Below are positions 42,913 through 51,101 of a stretch of 64,000 nt of DNA, piece after piece; position 1 is the first letter of the stretch, and every line of letters starts with the position of its first letter. The stretch spans positions 496,001 through 560,000 of the forward strand of contig NZ_CP030060.1 in NCBI RefSeq assembly GCF_015291745.1, read 5' to 3'. Source of the stretch: Bradyrhizobium sp. CCBAU 53351. Lineage in GTDB: Bacteria > Pseudomonadota > Alphaproteobacteria > Rhizobiales > Xanthobacteraceae. The translations under genes and the position numbers were made by a program. The notes under the pieces are model-generated. The model saw only the letters and a program-made list of their open reading frames with translations, did no database searches and was not told where the DNA came from.

Positions 42913-42927
42913 ATAATATCGTATTAT
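42913..42927. promoter_or_regulatory. Palindrome in the aldehyde dehydrogenase promoter
   Basis: ATAATA (42913-42918), TCG and TATTAT (42922-42927) form a perfect inverted repeat 35-49 bp upstream of the dehydrogenase start. Read on the minus strand its first 12 bases, ATAATACGATAT, match the site in front of the divergent ThDP gene with one mismatch. It is a probable GntR operator (inference). Confidence 0.65.
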
Positions 42928-42977
42928 TGGCTTTTAGTGAGGTCAAGCTATTGCTTACTACGCGCCCTGAGGGAGGT

Positions 42978-43009
42978 TTGACAAAATATCTTTTGCAATA
43001 ATACGGTAT
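42978..43009 (+). promoter_or_regulatory. Promoter and operator of the ThDP-enzyme gene
   Basis: A -35-like TTGACA (42978-42983) is followed by an AT-rich stretch. There ATAATACGGTAT (42998-43009), containing the palindrome ATAC-G-GTAT, occupies the -10 area. The same 12-mer with one change is found in the dehydrogenase promoter on the other strand. A regulator bound here would block RNA polymerase. Confidence 0.6.
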
Positions 43010-43061
43010 GACATACTTTATTGACGTTGCAGGTCGACGAACCCGCGCGGGGAGGACTAGA

Positions 43062-44738
43062 ATGACAAACAACGTGGCCACCGACATCACCGCTGCGCTA
43101 AAGCATGCCGGTGTCGAGAACTTCTTCCTCCTCACCGGCGGCGACCAGCCGTTGTGGATCGCGCTTCGCGATGCCGGAATTCGAATGGTGGTCGCACGCA
43201 GCGAGGCCAGCGCGGTCTACATGGCGGACGGTTATGCCCGCGCCAGCGGCCGCGTCGCGCCGGCCTATGGGCAGGCCGGGCCCGGCGCCGCCAACGTCGC
43301 GGCCGCACTGGCAGATGCCGTCTGGGCCCAATCGCCGGTATTCGCGCTGACAGGAGCGACCGCGACGCAAGCCCTGCACATGAACGAGTATCAGGACCTC
43401 GACCAACATGTCATTTTCCAGCCCGTCACGAAGTGGAACGGTGCCGTCGCCGCTCCTGAGATGACTGGGAGTCTCGTCTCGCAGGCGCTTCACATCGCGG
43501 CGACACCGACATGCGGACCCACCCATCTCGACGTGCCGAAGAATTTCTTCGCGCTGCCCGGGGACCCGCAAACCGCGAACCGGCTAGAACGTTCCTACTC
43601 AAATGCCGCCAGCAAGGTGCGTGCGCTCGGCACCGAGGTTGCTACGGCGCTCGACCTCCTCAAGCGCGCGGAGCGCCCGGTTCTGTTTGTCGGCGAGGGC
43701 GTGCGGCTTGCCGGCGCGTGGGCCGAACTGGCACTGCTGTCGGACCTTGCGGGCATCCCGATCGTCGCCACGGCTGGCGGCAAGCCGGCCATTCTGACGT
43801 CACACCCGAATTTCTGCGGCATCGTCGGACGCTATTCCTCGGTGAGCGCCAACAAGCTCGTGGCAGAGGCCGATTGCGCCCTCGCTCTCGGGACCCGATT
43901 GGGCGGACTGGCAACCAACGGCTACACTTTGCCGAGCCGCAAGGCGACCGTGATCCAGATCGACCATGATCCGGCTTCCCTCATTAACACCTACGCGCCA
44001 CGCCTCGGTGTCCGCGCCGACATCAAGATCTTCCTCACCGACCTACTTGACCTCGTTAAACAGCAGAATTTGCGGACATCGTCCGCCTGGCTGGACCGCT
44101 GCCGCCGCGATACTGATAAATGGACAGCTAATCACCGCGAACAACTCGCTGCGTCAGGTGGCAACACGGCCCTCTCCCCGCTTTCGGTGCTCGACGAGCT
44201 CTCCCGCTATGGCAGCGAGATCACGCTGGTCGCAGACACAGGTTACATGGCTGCCTGGACCGGCGTGCTGTTCCCGACGCTGCGTTACGACGCCTTCTTC
44301 CGCGCAGTCGGATCGCTCGGCTGGGCGCTCCCCGCCTCGCTCGGCGTCCAGATCGCGCGATCGGAGAAGGTGGTATGCATTACCGGCGACGGCGGCGCCG
44401 GCTATCACCTGGCTGATGTCGAGACGGCGGTTCGCTACAGGCTGCCGGTCGTGATCATCGTCATGAACAACAGCGCGCTCGCCTTCGAATATCACGAGAA
44501 ATATCGCTGGAAGGGAAATGTGGTTGCGGAAGCGAACGATTTCGGGCGCGTCGACTTCGCCGCGGCCGGAATCGCGCTGGGTGCAAGGGGCGCACGCGCC
44601 ACCAATCGCGAGGAATTTGTGGCAGCCATGGCGGTCGCAATGAAGGCATCCAATCCGTTCGTGATCGACGTCGTCATCGACAAGGAAGCCTTTCCGCCCG
44701 TCACCAATTTCGATGCCGTGATGGAACGGAAGCTCTAG
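43062..44738 (+). CDS. ThDP-dependent 2-oxoacid decarboxylase / acetolactate synthase-like enzyme
   Basis: The 558-aa protein has the three domains of ThDP enzymes. The PYR domain carries the catalytic Glu in RSEASAVYMADGYAR near 50 and GPGAANVAAALADA. The central domain carries PVLFVGEGVR and ATAGGKPAILTSHPNF. The PP domain carries the ThDP/Mg motif GDGGAGYHLADVETAVRYRLPVVIIVMNN. The start at 43062 follows GGGGAGGA. Because an aldehyde dehydrogenase is encoded divergently, decarboxylation of a 2-oxoacid to an aldehyde is more likely than acetolactate synthesis. The substrate is not known. Confidence 0.9.
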   Translation: MTNNVATDITAALKHAGVENFFLLTGGDQPLWIALRDAGIRMVVARSEASAVYMADGYARASGRVAPAYGQAGPGAANVAAALADAVWAQSPVFALTGATATQALHMNEYQDLDQHVIFQPVTKWNGAVAAPEMTGSLVSQALHIAATPTCGPTHLDVPKNFFALPGDPQTANRLERSYSNAASKVRALGTEVATALDLLKRAERPVLFVGEGVRLAGAWAELALLSDLAGIPIVATAGGKPAILTSHPNFCGIVGRYSSVSANKLVAEADCALALGTRLGGLATNGYTLPSRKATVIQIDHDPASLINTYAPRLGVRADIKIFLTDLLDLVKQQNLRTSSAWLDRCRRDTDKWTANHREQLAASGGNTALSPLSVLDELSRYGSEITLVADTGYMAAWTGVLFPTLRYDAFFRAVGSLGWALPASLGVQIARSEKVVCITGDGGAGYHLADVETAVRYRLPVVIIVMNNSALAFEYHEKYRWKGNVVAEANDFGRVDFAAAGIALGARGARATNREEFVAAMAVAMKASNPFVIDVVIDKEAFPPVTNFDAVMERKL

Positions 44739-44826
44739 ATTGGCGGACGGCGCGCCGGAGGAGCGGGCACGCCGTCAGCGATCCAACCTACGACAATCAA
44801 CAATCATAAAGAACCAGGGTGGAACC

Positions 44827-45912
44827 ATGAAGACCCGTCGAGCTATTGTTGGAGTTGCCGCGGTCGGCCTGTTGCCGCTGACCGCCCCCTCTGTCGTCCG
44901 AGCGCAAAAGGCCACGATCCGCTGGCGCCTGGCGTCCAGCTATCCCAAGAACCTCGACACCATTCACGGTATCGCCGTTCGCCTTGCCAAGCACGTCGAG
45001 GAGATGACGGATGGCGGCTTCCAGATTCAGGTGTTCGGCCCCGGGGAAATCGTGCCAGGCCTGCAGGTACTCGATGCCGTGCAGAGCGAAACGGTCGAGA
45101 TAGGACACACGGCATCGATCTACTACAGCGGCAAGAACAAGGCGTTTGCGATCGACACCGGGCTGCCGTTCGGAATGACGCCACGCCAGCATCTGTCGTG
45201 GATGTATCGCGGCGGCGGGCTCGAACTGTTCAGGGAGTTCTTCAAGTCCTACGGCGTCGTGAACTTTCCCGGCGGCAGCACGGGCGTGCAGATGGGCGGT
45301 TGGTTTCGCCGCGAGGTCAATACGCTCAATGATCTGAAGGGCCTCAAGATGCGCATCCCCGGCATTGCGGGCGACGTGGTCGCACGCCTCGGCGTCGTTC
45401 CTCAGAACATTGCCGGCGGCGACACCTATGCTGCACTAGAAAGAGGCACGATTGACGCGGTCGAATGGGTCGGCCCCTACGATGACGAGAAGCTGGGCTT
45501 CAACAAAGTCGCAAAATATTACTATTACCCGGGCTGGTGGGATTGCACGGGGCAGTTGGCCTTCTATGTAGGAGCGAAGGCTTGGTCGGCCTTGCCTGCT
45601 CATTATCAGCGGGCATTCGAGGTGGCCGCCGCGGAGGCCTCCTGGGACATGCTGTCGCATTACGACGCCAGCAACATGGCGCCGCTGCGTCGGCTGATCG
45701 CAAACGGCACCGAGCTCAGGCCATTCTCGCGCGAGATCATGGAGGGCGGCTATCGCGCGGCATTCTCGCTCTACGCCGAAGAGACGGAGAAGAATGCCGA
45801 GTTTCGCAAGATCTACAGCGAATGGCTGAAGTTTCGTGAGGACATCGTGACCTGGTTCAGGGTCGCAGAAGCGAGCTTCGAATCCAATCTGTATAGCTTG
45901 TACAAGACGTGA
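44827..45912 (+). CDS. TRAP transporter substrate-binding protein (DctP family)
   Basis: The 361-aa product has a signal peptide (MKTRRAIVGVAAVGLLPLTAPSVVRA) and the DctP pattern IRWRLASSYPKNLDTIHGIAVRLAKHVEEMTDGGFQIQVF, with LKGLKMRIPGIAGDVVARLG near 180. The latter holds the conserved Arg that binds a carboxylate (MRIPG). GTIDAVEWVGPYDD follows, as in 2-oxoacid-binding relatives. It is 88 bp downstream of the ThDP gene. No TRAP membrane subunits are nearby, so it probably works with permeases encoded elsewhere. Confidence 0.93.
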   Translation: MKTRRAIVGVAAVGLLPLTAPSVVRAQKATIRWRLASSYPKNLDTIHGIAVRLAKHVEEMTDGGFQIQVFGPGEIVPGLQVLDAVQSETVEIGHTASIYYSGKNKAFAIDTGLPFGMTPRQHLSWMYRGGGLELFREFFKSYGVVNFPGGSTGVQMGGWFRREVNTLNDLKGLKMRIPGIAGDVVARLGVVPQNIAGGDTYAALERGTIDAVEWVGPYDDEKLGFNKVAKYYYYPGWWDCTGQLAFYVGAKAWSALPAHYQRAFEVAAAEASWDMLSHYDASNMAPLRRLIANGTELRPFSREIMEGGYRAAFSLYAEETEKNAEFRKIYSEWLKFREDIVTWFRVAEASFESNLYSLYKT

Positions 45913-46644
45913 CCGGATCGGTCTCTAGGGCTCGGGGGCCCGCGCTTCGCATCGGCAACTCAGGCGACTTCCAGCAGCCGCGTTCAAACGATGCCCAAGA
46001 AGTTTCGTGCTGGCTATCCTTCTTGGACTGGCTGCGGCCGAATATGGATCGTGAGGGTCTTACCGCGCACGCTCCGTCATCCCCTCGAACTGTGTGCGGT
46101 AACACAACTCTGGGCCCTGACGCGATATATATAGTGCTACGCCGCAGAGTTCTTACTCGGCAACGACGCCCAGTAACGAATTCAGCACGAACACAGGACA
46201 GCCCGAGCCGGCGCATGCGGAGTAGGTTGGTGCCGCCGGAAGGCGATGCAATCATGTTGGACGGATTGGGACCGCCAAAACCGCTCGGCGCCGGGGCGGC
46301 AACTCCGGCAGACCTTGTCACCCGCCCATGGGACTGACTTTCCGCATTTTATAGCCAAATTGCCGGGCTGGCTCCACGTGAATACGCAAGCAAGGCGTAA
46401 CTTAAGAAGGCACGGCAATGATCTGCTCGCTGTGAATTTCGCTATTCCGAGCGAAGGAATTGAGCAGAAGGCGCGCAAGACCGGTGGCTCGTGCGCCGAA
46501 CCCGAGCAGATCAGAACCGACGTCGACCGCCACGCCGCCGAACCGAGAGTCTACAGATGCATCCTAGCTGCGCCGCGAAAAGCGACGGCTAGCACCATTC
46601 GCACATGATCGAAGAAGGCCTGGTCGGAACCTCGAAAAGTGGGA
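45913..46644. other. 732-bp region without a recognisable gene
   Basis: Frames of 120-155 codons exist on both strands but have no ribosome binding sites, domains or plausible composition. A short AT-rich run around 46120 (GATATATATAG) could be a promoter core. It may be spacer between the catabolic cluster and the secretion cluster. Confidence 0.45.
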
Positions 46645-47130
46645 TTAAGGTGCCGTTCCGGGCCGCCATTGAATGGCTAGCCATTGAGCTTGGCTGAGTT
46701 GTGCAGGCGTGAGATTATTGGCTACCGCGTCTCTTGTTCGAAGGTAATACGGGCGCCGTAGCTGAGGAGCGTGGGCGGCAGCCAAATTCAGCCACATGTA
46801 CGCAAGAACGCCATCCTGCGCAACGCCATGCCCCTTATCGTAGGAGAGGCCGAACAAATATTGGCCTGTCGGATCACCGCATGCGGCTGCCGTGTGGTAA
46901 TACGCCGCGGCTATCTCGTAGGACTGCGGGACATTGAAGCCATGTTCGTGCCTGAAGCCCAAGACAGCTGCGGCTCGAGCGGACCGGCATGCTTCAATCG
47001 CACCGCCCGCCGCCGAAACATGTCGCCGCGCGAATGAGCGCCCGTTTTCGGAGAGTTCGGCGCCGAACACGTTGCCGATAGTCCACAGTGTGAGGAACAA
47101 AGTTCCGATCAGGGGGCGTGCATTCTTCAT
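46645..47130 (-). CDS. Exported Sel1-repeat protein
   Basis: The 161-aa product begins with a signal peptide (MKNARPLIGTLFLTLWTIGNVFG). It carries one or two Sel1-like repeats: SYEIAAAYYHTAAACGDPTGQYLFGLSYDKGHGVAQDGVLAYMWLNLAAAHA. Sel1 repeats mediate protein contacts in the periplasm or envelope. It lies 45 bp downstream of the prepilin peptidase gene on the same strand and may be a T2SS accessory, which is inferred from position only. Confidence 0.78.
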   Translation of the reverse strand: MKNARPLIGTLFLTLWTIGNVFGAELSENGRSFARRHVSAAGGAIEACRSARAAAVLGFRHEHGFNVPQSYEIAAAYYHTAAACGDPTGQYLFGLSYDKGHGVAQDGVLAYMWLNLAAAHAPQLRRPYYLRTRDAVANNLTPAQLSQAQWLAIQWRPGTAP

Positions 47131-47175
47131 AGATGTTCCCGAGTCGATTTGCAATCTGCAACGATCATTCGAACC

Positions 47176-47775
47176 TCACCAGACCTTCCATATCAGCCAT
47201 GTGACCCAAATGGCTGGCGCGAAGAACAGACCGAACGGCAGCCGGGTGATGGCTTGGATGCTGTCGCGACGGAGAAGCGCCGCAATTCCGCAGGCGATTA
47301 AAGCTGATCCGGCCGCGACCTCGATTGCGATTGGAATCAGATTCCAATCGAGCCAGACTCCAGCAACGCCGGCGAGTTTGACGTCCCCCAACCCGATGCC
47401 GTCGCGCAGACGGACGGACCTGTAGGCGATGCGCAATAGCCAGAACATCGCGGCTAATGCCGCTCCGCGCGATGCTGCCGTCGCGAGCGTCGGCACCATC
47501 CAGTCTGGAGGTTGCACGAACACGTTTGCCAATCCGAGTACAAGCGCCAGGATGGTCAGTTCGTCTGGTATTACGAAGAGTCGCGCATCTATAACGGCGA
47601 TTGCGATGGCAACGGCGGAGAATGCCGCCCCGAGGAGGCCTGCGGAGCTCGGATCCGCTGCGACGCTCGTCGCCATGCAGACGGCGCAGAGGACGAATGC
47701 CGCCGTGACCGTGACGTGGGTCGGTGCTCGGAACGTGAGAAACTTTTGCGAGCAACGCGAGAGGCGTTCCGGCAT
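47176..47775 (-). CDS. gspO: Type IV prepilin peptidase (A24 family), short form, GspO
   Basis: The 199-aa inner-membrane protease has about six hydrophobic helices and the two aspartate sites of the family: AVIDARLFVIPDELT near 65 and GLGDVKLAGVAG near 130 (the GxGD motif). It lacks the N-terminal methyltransferase domain of PilD-like enzymes, so it is the short peptidase-only form. I chose the ATG at 47775, preceded by AAGGAG and GAGG. The frame is open further upstream only as antisense-like sequence inside gspD. It should process the pseudopilins encoded upstream. Confidence 0.88.
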   Translation of the reverse strand: MPERLSRCSQKFLTFRAPTHVTVTAAFVLCAVCMATSVAADPSSAGLLGAAFSAVAIAIAVIDARLFVIPDELTILALVLGLANVFVQPPDWMVPTLATAASRGAALAAMFWLLRIAYRSVRLRDGIGLGDVKLAGVAGVWLDWNLIPIAIEVAAGSALIACGIAALLRRDSIQAITRLPFGLFFAPAIWVTWLIWKVW

Positions 47776-47791
47776 TTTCCTCGTTGCTCCT

Positions 47792-50089
47792 TCATTGAAG
47801 TAGTGGCGGTTGTCTTCCCTTGGAAGGAAGGGACTCGACCGTTCCGCGCAGCTTTGCCCGAAACTCCTCGGCGACGTAGTGGGCGGCAATGCTGTCCCGA
47901 ATGACTTGCGGACGGATGAAGATAATGAGCTCGGTCCGGGTCGTCGTCTTGTTCTGGTGCGACAGGAGGTCGCCAATTTTCGGTATCTCGTCGAGAACCG
48001 GAATCCCACCACGATCGACTTCAGTGTTTTCCTGAATGAGGCCTGCCAAGAGTACGGTTTGCCCGTTCGGCACGGCGACAGAGCTCTTCACTTTGCGTTG
48101 CGAGACGGTCGGCGTGAGCGAGTTCGCGGTCGCGTTCGTCGCCTGACTGATTTCTTGCTCGATATCGAGGCGCACGTTGCCGTCGGGACTAACCCGAGGA
48201 ATGACGCGCAAGATAATGCCGGTGTTGCGATAGTCGATTGAGTTGATGATCGTGTTGTTGGTGCCGGTCGCCGAATTGAGAACGTTGCCGGTGCCGGTCG
48301 ATACCGGGATCTCGTTCCCAACGAGTAGTGTGCCGACCTGATTGTCGATCACAACCAGCGAAGGGTTCGATAATATCTTGACATCTGTCACCGCGTGCAG
48401 CGCATCTATGATCATGTTGGGCTGCGCCTCAGGGCCGACGAGGAAATTAAAGCCTGGGAAGGCGCGGTTAAGGAAAGCGGATGCGACGCCATTGAGGACG
48501 CTCGACTGCTGTCCTGGGGGGGAGCTTGGGACGTTCAGGGCGGAGCCTCGATCGGGAGCCATACCGAGGTTTTTGCTTTGGATGAAAAATTGAACCCCGT
48601 AGCTCAGATTGTTGTTGAGCGTAACTTCAGCGATGGTCGCATCGATCGCGACTTGAGCCTGCGGTTGGTCGAGCTGGCGTATGGTCTGTTCGACGGTCCG
48701 GTAATTCTGAGCGTTCGCATAGATAAGCAGGGAGTTCGTGGAAACGTCGGCTGCGATGCGAATCCCCTCCATCACGGGCCTGCCGCTAAGGCCAGCGCTC
48801 TGTAGCTCCGAGCCGCCAGTGTCGTTCCCTGTTCGCGATCCGCCCCCGAGTGCGCCTCCGCCGAAATCAGTATTGCCTTTTGTGCTTGTGGAGGAGCTGG
48901 AAGTCGTTGAGATGGCTGGTAGTCGGTCGGCATTGGACGATGTCCTCACCAAACCGCTCCCAGGCGCGACCTGTCCCGCCGCGCTGTCGGTTGCATTTGA
49001 GCTGCCTCCGCCGAAGATTTCGCCGAGCACTTTCGCGAGCTGCCGGGCGTCGCCGTACTTGACCCGGCGGACATGTACAACAACACGGGCAGGATCTGAT
49101 GCGTCGAGTCGGCCAATCCAAGTCTGGACCGTTCGCAGGAGCTGCGGCTTGGAGGTTACCGCCAAAATCGCGTTGCGGCGCTCCATTACCTGAAACTTGA
49201 CAAGATCGTGCCCAACGTCGCCTTCCTTTGAATTCAAGATTTTTTCGAGTTCTGTCAGGACAGGCTCAGGAGCGCTGTTCTGGAGTGGAAAGATACCGAC
49301 TGACTGCCCCCGCATCCAATCAACGTCGAAACCAACAGCCGTATCGACGACCGTGCGACGCTCGGGCCCTGTGCCCTGAACCAGCAGCATGTTGCGAGCC
49401 TTATCCACGCGAACCGCACCGGGCTTCGTAGCAAAACTATCCAGGAGCTGCATCAGCGTCCCGGCCGATATGTATTGAAGCGGCACGACAGAGACGCCAA
49501 ATCCCGGCTCCACGTTTGCAGGCTGCGAATCAAGACTGCCGGCTGCGAGTGCCTCTGTCTGTGGGACAATTCGATAAGCGGCGCCGTCGCGGACGAGCGC
49601 GACTCCTGCCAATCGGAGCGCACTCTCGAACACGAACAGCAAGTCCTGCTTCGGAACCGGCCTTCCCGACGCAATATTGATATTGCCCTGAGCACGCGGG
49701 TCGATTGTGTAGCTCGTCTTCAGGATGTCGCCGAGTACAGTTTTTGCAACCGACGCAATCGTGGCGTTTTCGAAATTCAGTTCATACCCGGGACCGGTGC
49801 CGGTACTCGTCGCCGGGGCCACGATTGCCTGCATAGAAGAGACCGGCTCGGCCGAAAAGAGTTGGGCGCGACCTGGCCGGACAGTGCCTTGCAGATCGGC
49901 TTCTGCGGTGCGTTCCGGAAATCGGGGAAGCAGATCCTGATTACGAACCTCATCCATTACGTCAGGTTTGGTGTGAGTGTCCTGCCACGTGAGTGGCGCG
50001 CCGCATCCCGTCAGAGCCCCCGCGGCAACTAGGGCAATTGTCTTCTTCAGCTTCGCGCCACATCGCAAACGGTGCAGGCGTGTCAACAT
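47792..50089 (-). CDS. gspD: Type II secretion secretin GspD, with its own lipobox
   Basis: This is the outer-membrane secretin, a ring channel. From the ATG at 50089 (GAGAGG upstream) the 765-aa protein has a signal with lipobox ALTGC (Cys near residue 29). Repeated N-domains follow (ELNFENATIASVAKTVLGDIL, VVPLQYISAGTLMQLLDSFA, VRRVKYGDARQLAKVLGEIFG). A Ser/Gly-rich insert in the N3 region follows. The C-terminal secretin core has VGNEIPVSTGTG and VPNGQTVLLAGLIQE, with IPVLDEIPKIGDLL after it. A lipidated secretin may not need a separate pilotin. An ATG at 50122 is an alternative start. Confidence 0.95.
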   Translation of the reverse strand: MLTRLHRLRCGAKLKKTIALVAAGALTGCGAPLTWQDTHTKPDVMDEVRNQDLLPRFPERTAEADLQGTVRPGRAQLFSAEPVSSMQAIVAPATSTGTGPGYELNFENATIASVAKTVLGDILKTSYTIDPRAQGNINIASGRPVPKQDLLFVFESALRLAGVALVRDGAAYRIVPQTEALAAGSLDSQPANVEPGFGVSVVPLQYISAGTLMQLLDSFATKPGAVRVDKARNMLLVQGTGPERRTVVDTAVGFDVDWMRGQSVGIFPLQNSAPEPVLTELEKILNSKEGDVGHDLVKFQVMERRNAILAVTSKPQLLRTVQTWIGRLDASDPARVVVHVRRVKYGDARQLAKVLGEIFGGGSSNATDSAAGQVAPGSGLVRTSSNADRLPAISTTSSSSTSTKGNTDFGGGALGGGSRTGNDTGGSELQSAGLSGRPVMEGIRIAADVSTNSLLIYANAQNYRTVEQTIRQLDQPQAQVAIDATIAEVTLNNNLSYGVQFFIQSKNLGMAPDRGSALNVPSSPPGQQSSVLNGVASAFLNRAFPGFNFLVGPEAQPNMIIDALHAVTDVKILSNPSLVVIDNQVGTLLVGNEIPVSTGTGNVLNSATGTNNTIINSIDYRNTGIILRVIPRVSPDGNVRLDIEQEISQATNATANSLTPTVSQRKVKSSVAVPNGQTVLLAGLIQENTEVDRGGIPVLDEIPKIGDLLSHQNKTTTRTELIIFIRPQVIRDSIAAHYVAEEFRAKLRGTVESLPSKGRQPPLLQ

Positions 50090-50368
50090 AGCGCGTAGCC
50101 TCTCACTCTCTCGCGTCTTCATTACAAATGCGAGCAGATCGTCGAGCGCGTGAACCGCGCGGCGCCCAATCTTCTCAATGATTGACGTTACTCCTTATGT
50201 TGTTGTCGCAACGGCTAAGCCGCATGCAACAATATCGCTGCACCGACACTTTCGTTTCGCCCGTGACAATTCTGCAAAGCAATGTCTCCGCGCGCGAAAT
50301 CGCTCATAAGACAGCTTGTTCAGCGTCGAGCGGCGACTTCATTCGGTTGAGCAAGGCTGTAATTGCCT

Positions 50369-51019
50369 CTAACTTAGACATCGCACCGAAACCTTGTTTG
50401 AGTATTGCGCATCCCAACCGACCGGTTGAACGTTGGGATTGAGATAAGCATCGCCGAGAAGTTCCCGTTGAGCGGCGGCATCGCCTGGCCGTGCGACGAC
50501 GAGCGCGCAGTCTTTGGGTGCCTTCGTCATGATGACGGCGTCTCCTTCTTGGAAATCGAACTCGATCTCGTCTGTTTCATCGAAGAGCTCGAGCGTGAAA
50601 TTGCTGTTGCTCACGGGCTGCTTGAAGTTGAGAGCCATATGCAATGTTAGCACCGATCCATCCCACTCGAGCCATGAATCGGATGCGCCATCGAATGGCT
50701 GCTTGGTGCCATTGACGCGCGCGAACGTATAGAAGTCAGACGCGCGCAGCGAATTAACCGTCGCCCTGGCCAGCGGATCAAGCTGGTCACGCCCGAGGTG
50801 TGGGGCGCTTTCGTTGAGGCCGCTACTTCGCAATGCCGTCACCGACGTTTCCCTATCGTAGGTCCAAGATACGCGGACGCCGCTGATAGAGCCATTTCCA
50901 TCAAAGATAACCGCATCATGCATGTGAACCAATATATCCGGATGAGCGTCGACGTGCCTTGCGTGGATGCACACACACAGCGTTGCGACGATTACGAACC
51001 AAATCAGAGAGCGTTTCAT
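50369..51019 (-). CDS. DUF1007-like exported protein
   Basis: The 216-aa product has a signal peptide (MKRSLIWFVIVATLCVCIHARHVDA) and then HPDILVHMHDAVIFDGNGSISGVRVSWTYDRETSV, the start of DUF1007 periplasmic proteins. FDFQEGDAVIMTKAPKDCALVVARP lies in the second half. Relatives are often encoded next to metal-transport genes and are His-rich at the N-terminus. Here it sits between gspD and a secreted metallo-beta-lactamase-fold gene. The function is unknown. Confidence 0.82.
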   Translation of the reverse strand: MKRSLIWFVIVATLCVCIHARHVDAHPDILVHMHDAVIFDGNGSISGVRVSWTYDRETSVTALRSSGLNESAPHLGRDQLDPLARATVNSLRASDFYTFARVNGTKQPFDGASDSWLEWDGSVLTLHMALNFKQPVSNSNFTLELFDETDEIEFDFQEGDAVIMTKAPKDCALVVARPGDAAAQRELLGDAYLNPNVQPVGWDAQYSNKVSVRCLS

Positions 51020-51101
51020 TGCATCATTTCAGTTGCATCCGGCGCGCGGATCGTGGAAGGGCGCGACGGCTCCTCTTTTCGAGCAGCCGTCGGCGCGGTG
51101 G

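Noticed and set aside
41601..43001. A 466-codon plus-strand frame opposite the aldehyde dehydrogenase
   Set aside because: Complement of a clear ALDH with catalytic Cys and Glu motifs, with no ribosome binding site or domain.
45909..46337. A 142-codon plus-strand frame after the TRAP binding protein
   Set aside because: It has no ribosome binding site, domain or plausible composition. An equally long frame exists on the other strand.
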